Below the pieces are notes generated by a model. It made no database searches. It was given only the letters and a program-made list of their open reading frames with translations, and was not told where the DNA came from. From NCBI GenBank assembly GCA_964557125.1, contig CAZKYX010000048.1:1-6877 (forward strand): a stretch of 6,877 nt of DNA, given 5' to 3'. Origin of the DNA: CAZKYX01 sp964557125 (lineage in GTDB: Bacteria > Patescibacteriota > Microgenomatia > Levybacterales > GWA1-39-11). This document shows positions 6,412 to 6,877 of the stretch, in pieces (the first letter of the stretch is position 1; the number at the start of each line of letters is the position of its first letter). The translations under genes were made by a program, and so were the position numbers.

Positions 6412-6425
6412 AATTGTAAATGTGC
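6412..6425 (-). promoter_or_regulatory. Shared upstream element, deoxyribosyltransferase-like copy
   Basis: GCACATTTACAATT on the minus strand, identical to the nadE copy at 4687-4700. Here it is 25 bases from the start codon rather than 14, and lies well inside the predicted transcript. That favours an RNA-level or downstream-operator role over a core promoter. Confidence 0.5.
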
Positions 6426-6430
6426 CTGCC

Positions 6431-6480
6431 TCGTCTGTATAGACGGGCTAAAACTGACCTCAAAATGCTTTTTCTTGAGG
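6431..6480 (-). promoter_or_regulatory. Structured 5' leader of the nicotinamidase operon
   Basis: The predicted leader is about 105 bases long. Two hairpins can be drawn on the minus strand: CGTCT with AGACG around a four-base loop (6432-6445), and CCTCAA with TTGAGG around an eleven-base loop (6458-6480). Both are modest. No known NAD riboswitch motif is recognised. Confidence 0.3.
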
Positions 6481-6574
6481 CTAATTTTGGTATCGAGTAT
6501 TATACACCAAAAATGGCCTAAAATCAAGTGCTATAGGATACTAATTAGTGTATTTTTGTGCCTAATTCTGGTAT
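6481..6574. repeat. Degenerate 13-base box repeated in the divergent promoter region
   Basis: CTAATTTTGGTAT (6481-6493), CTAATTAGTGTAT (6541-6553) and CTAATTCTGGTAT (6562-6574) are direct copies matching the first at 10 to 12 of 13 positions. An inverted partial copy reads CCATTTTTGGTGTAT on the minus strand (6516-6502). The first copy overlaps the predicted start of the leftward transcript, the inverted one touches its -10 box, and the third overlaps the -10 box of the rightward gene. The middle copy contains the palindrome ACTAATTAGT (6540-6549). This layout fits operators for one regulator acting on both promoters. Confidence 0.45.
6499..6527 (-). promoter_or_regulatory. Sigma70-type promoter of the deoxyribosyltransferase-like/nicotinamidase operon
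   Basis: On the minus strand TTGATT (6527-6522) is followed by a 17-base spacer and a consensus TATAAT (6504-6499). Transcription should start near 6492, giving a leader of about 105 bases before the ATG at 6386. Confidence 0.75.
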
Positions 6575-6577
6575 AAT
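6569..6577 (+). promoter_or_regulatory. Extended -10 promoter of the rightward gene
   Basis: TGGTATAAT is an exact extended -10 motif (TG-N-TATAAT). The -35 position (TGTATT near 6549) is poor, as is common for extended -10 promoters. The start point would be near 6584, only about five bases before the ATG at 6589, so the mRNA would be almost leaderless. Confidence 0.7.
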
Positions 6578-6588
6578 GCCTCCACACT

Positions 6589-6877
6589 ATGGGAAACATC
6601 GAAAACCAGCCAAATTGGGCGCAAAAAGATACTAATTTTTTAAGAATTACACAGGCTCAAGTTGAAGCTATTACTCCAACGGCTCAACTTATAAACAGCC
6701 TCAAAAGTCTTATGACACCTAAGGAAATCATCGAAAAAACAGAGTTTGAGAGACCTCGAGTTATTCATCCAAGTCTTTACCCTGATTTTGCCTCATTACT
6801 TTCCGATCGCGAGGAAATACGAAATCTTCGGCTTTTACCTGCTAAAAGCGAGGAAGAATATCAAAGATATCATTCCT
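6589..6877 (+). CDS. Unrecognised protein, N-terminal part only
   Basis: An open frame runs from the ATG at 6589 to the window edge, giving 96 codons with no stop. The product begins MGNIENQPNWAQKDTNFLRI and continues with alternating charged and hydrophobic residues that look soluble and partly helical. There is no signal peptide, membrane segment or motif I can name. No Shine-Dalgarno precedes the ATG, but a consensus extended -10 box ends 11 bases before it, which fits a near-leaderless transcript and supports the start. It is divergent from the NAD operon and shares the repeated 13-base box with it, so co-regulation is possible. GC content (about 35-43% by hand count of sampled lines) is lower than in most of the NAD genes. 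Function unknown. Confidence 0.65.
   Translation, partial: MGNIENQPNWAQKDTNFLRITQAQVEAITPTAQLINSLKSLMTPKEIIEKTEFERPRVIHPSLYPDFASLLSDREEIRNLRLLPAKSEEEYQRYHS

Noticed and set aside
4806..6413. Inverted 11-base copies of TTCGACCAAAC at 4806-4816 and 6403-6413 flanking the two-gene unit
   Set aside because: A few matches of this length are expected by chance in a window of this size; there are no transposase signs or target-site duplications.
6387..6492. NAD-sensing riboswitch in the leader of the nicotinamidase operon
   Set aside because: The hairpins are weak and I recognise no conserved riboswitch core; only the generic leader structure is reported.
6387..6527. Longer N-terminus for the deoxyribosyltransferase-like protein, in frame from 6527
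   Set aside because: It would overlap the TATAAT of the predicted promoter, adds a low-complexity basic stretch, and ignores the good ribosome binding site before the ATG at 6386.
1..6877. CRISPR array, tRNA or rRNA genes, insertion sequences, phage genes
   Set aside because: No regularly spaced repeats, cloverleaf sequences, rRNA signatures, transposases or phage structural motifs were seen.

Overview
The window is bacterial DNA with short intergenic gaps and the standard genetic code: TAA, TAG and TGA are all used as stops, which argues against the TGA-glycine code of Gracilibacteria/Absconditabacteria. Nothing fixes the taxon. The small gene cluster, the mixed leadered and near-leaderless starts, and an unassigned protein at the right edge would suit a reduced-genome uncultivated lineage (for example a candidate-phyla bacterium), but that is a guess.

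The core (about 1240-6530, all on the minus strand) is an NAD-salvage cluster. In the direction of transcription it holds: a small nucleoside 2-deoxyribosyltransferase-like protein (6386-5880); an unusually long nicotinamidase-family hydrolase (5883-4819) joined to it by an ATGA stop/start overlap; a strong intrinsic terminator (4799-4766); glutamine-dependent NAD+ synthetase NadE (4672-2651); and nicotinate phosphoribosyltransferase PncB (2463-1240). Together these cover nicotinamide to nicotinate, nicotinate to NaMN, and NaAD to NAD+. The NaMN adenylyltransferase step (NadD) is not in the window. The deoxyribosyltransferase-like protein is the member without an assigned role; a plausible but unproven one is releasing or exchanging the nicotinamide base.

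Downstream on the same strand, running off the left edge, is a partial gene (1100-1) that looks like a short-chain dehydrogenase fused to a FabZ-like hotdog domain. A perfect 20-bp palindrome lies just upstream of it. At the right edge a divergent gene (6589 onward) starts from an extended -10 promoter that would give an almost leaderless mRNA; its product is not recognised.

Regulatory DNA is rich for the size of the window. A near-identical 13-14 base element lies upstream of the ribosome binding sites of three NAD genes. The divergent promoter region carries a degenerate 13-base box in three direct copies and one inverted partial copy. GC-rich hairpins follow all three canonical NAD genes. 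Hand counts of sampled lines give about 30-37% GC in the left gene and 35-43% at the right edge, against about 42-58% in the NAD genes, so the NAD block may have a different history from its flanks.
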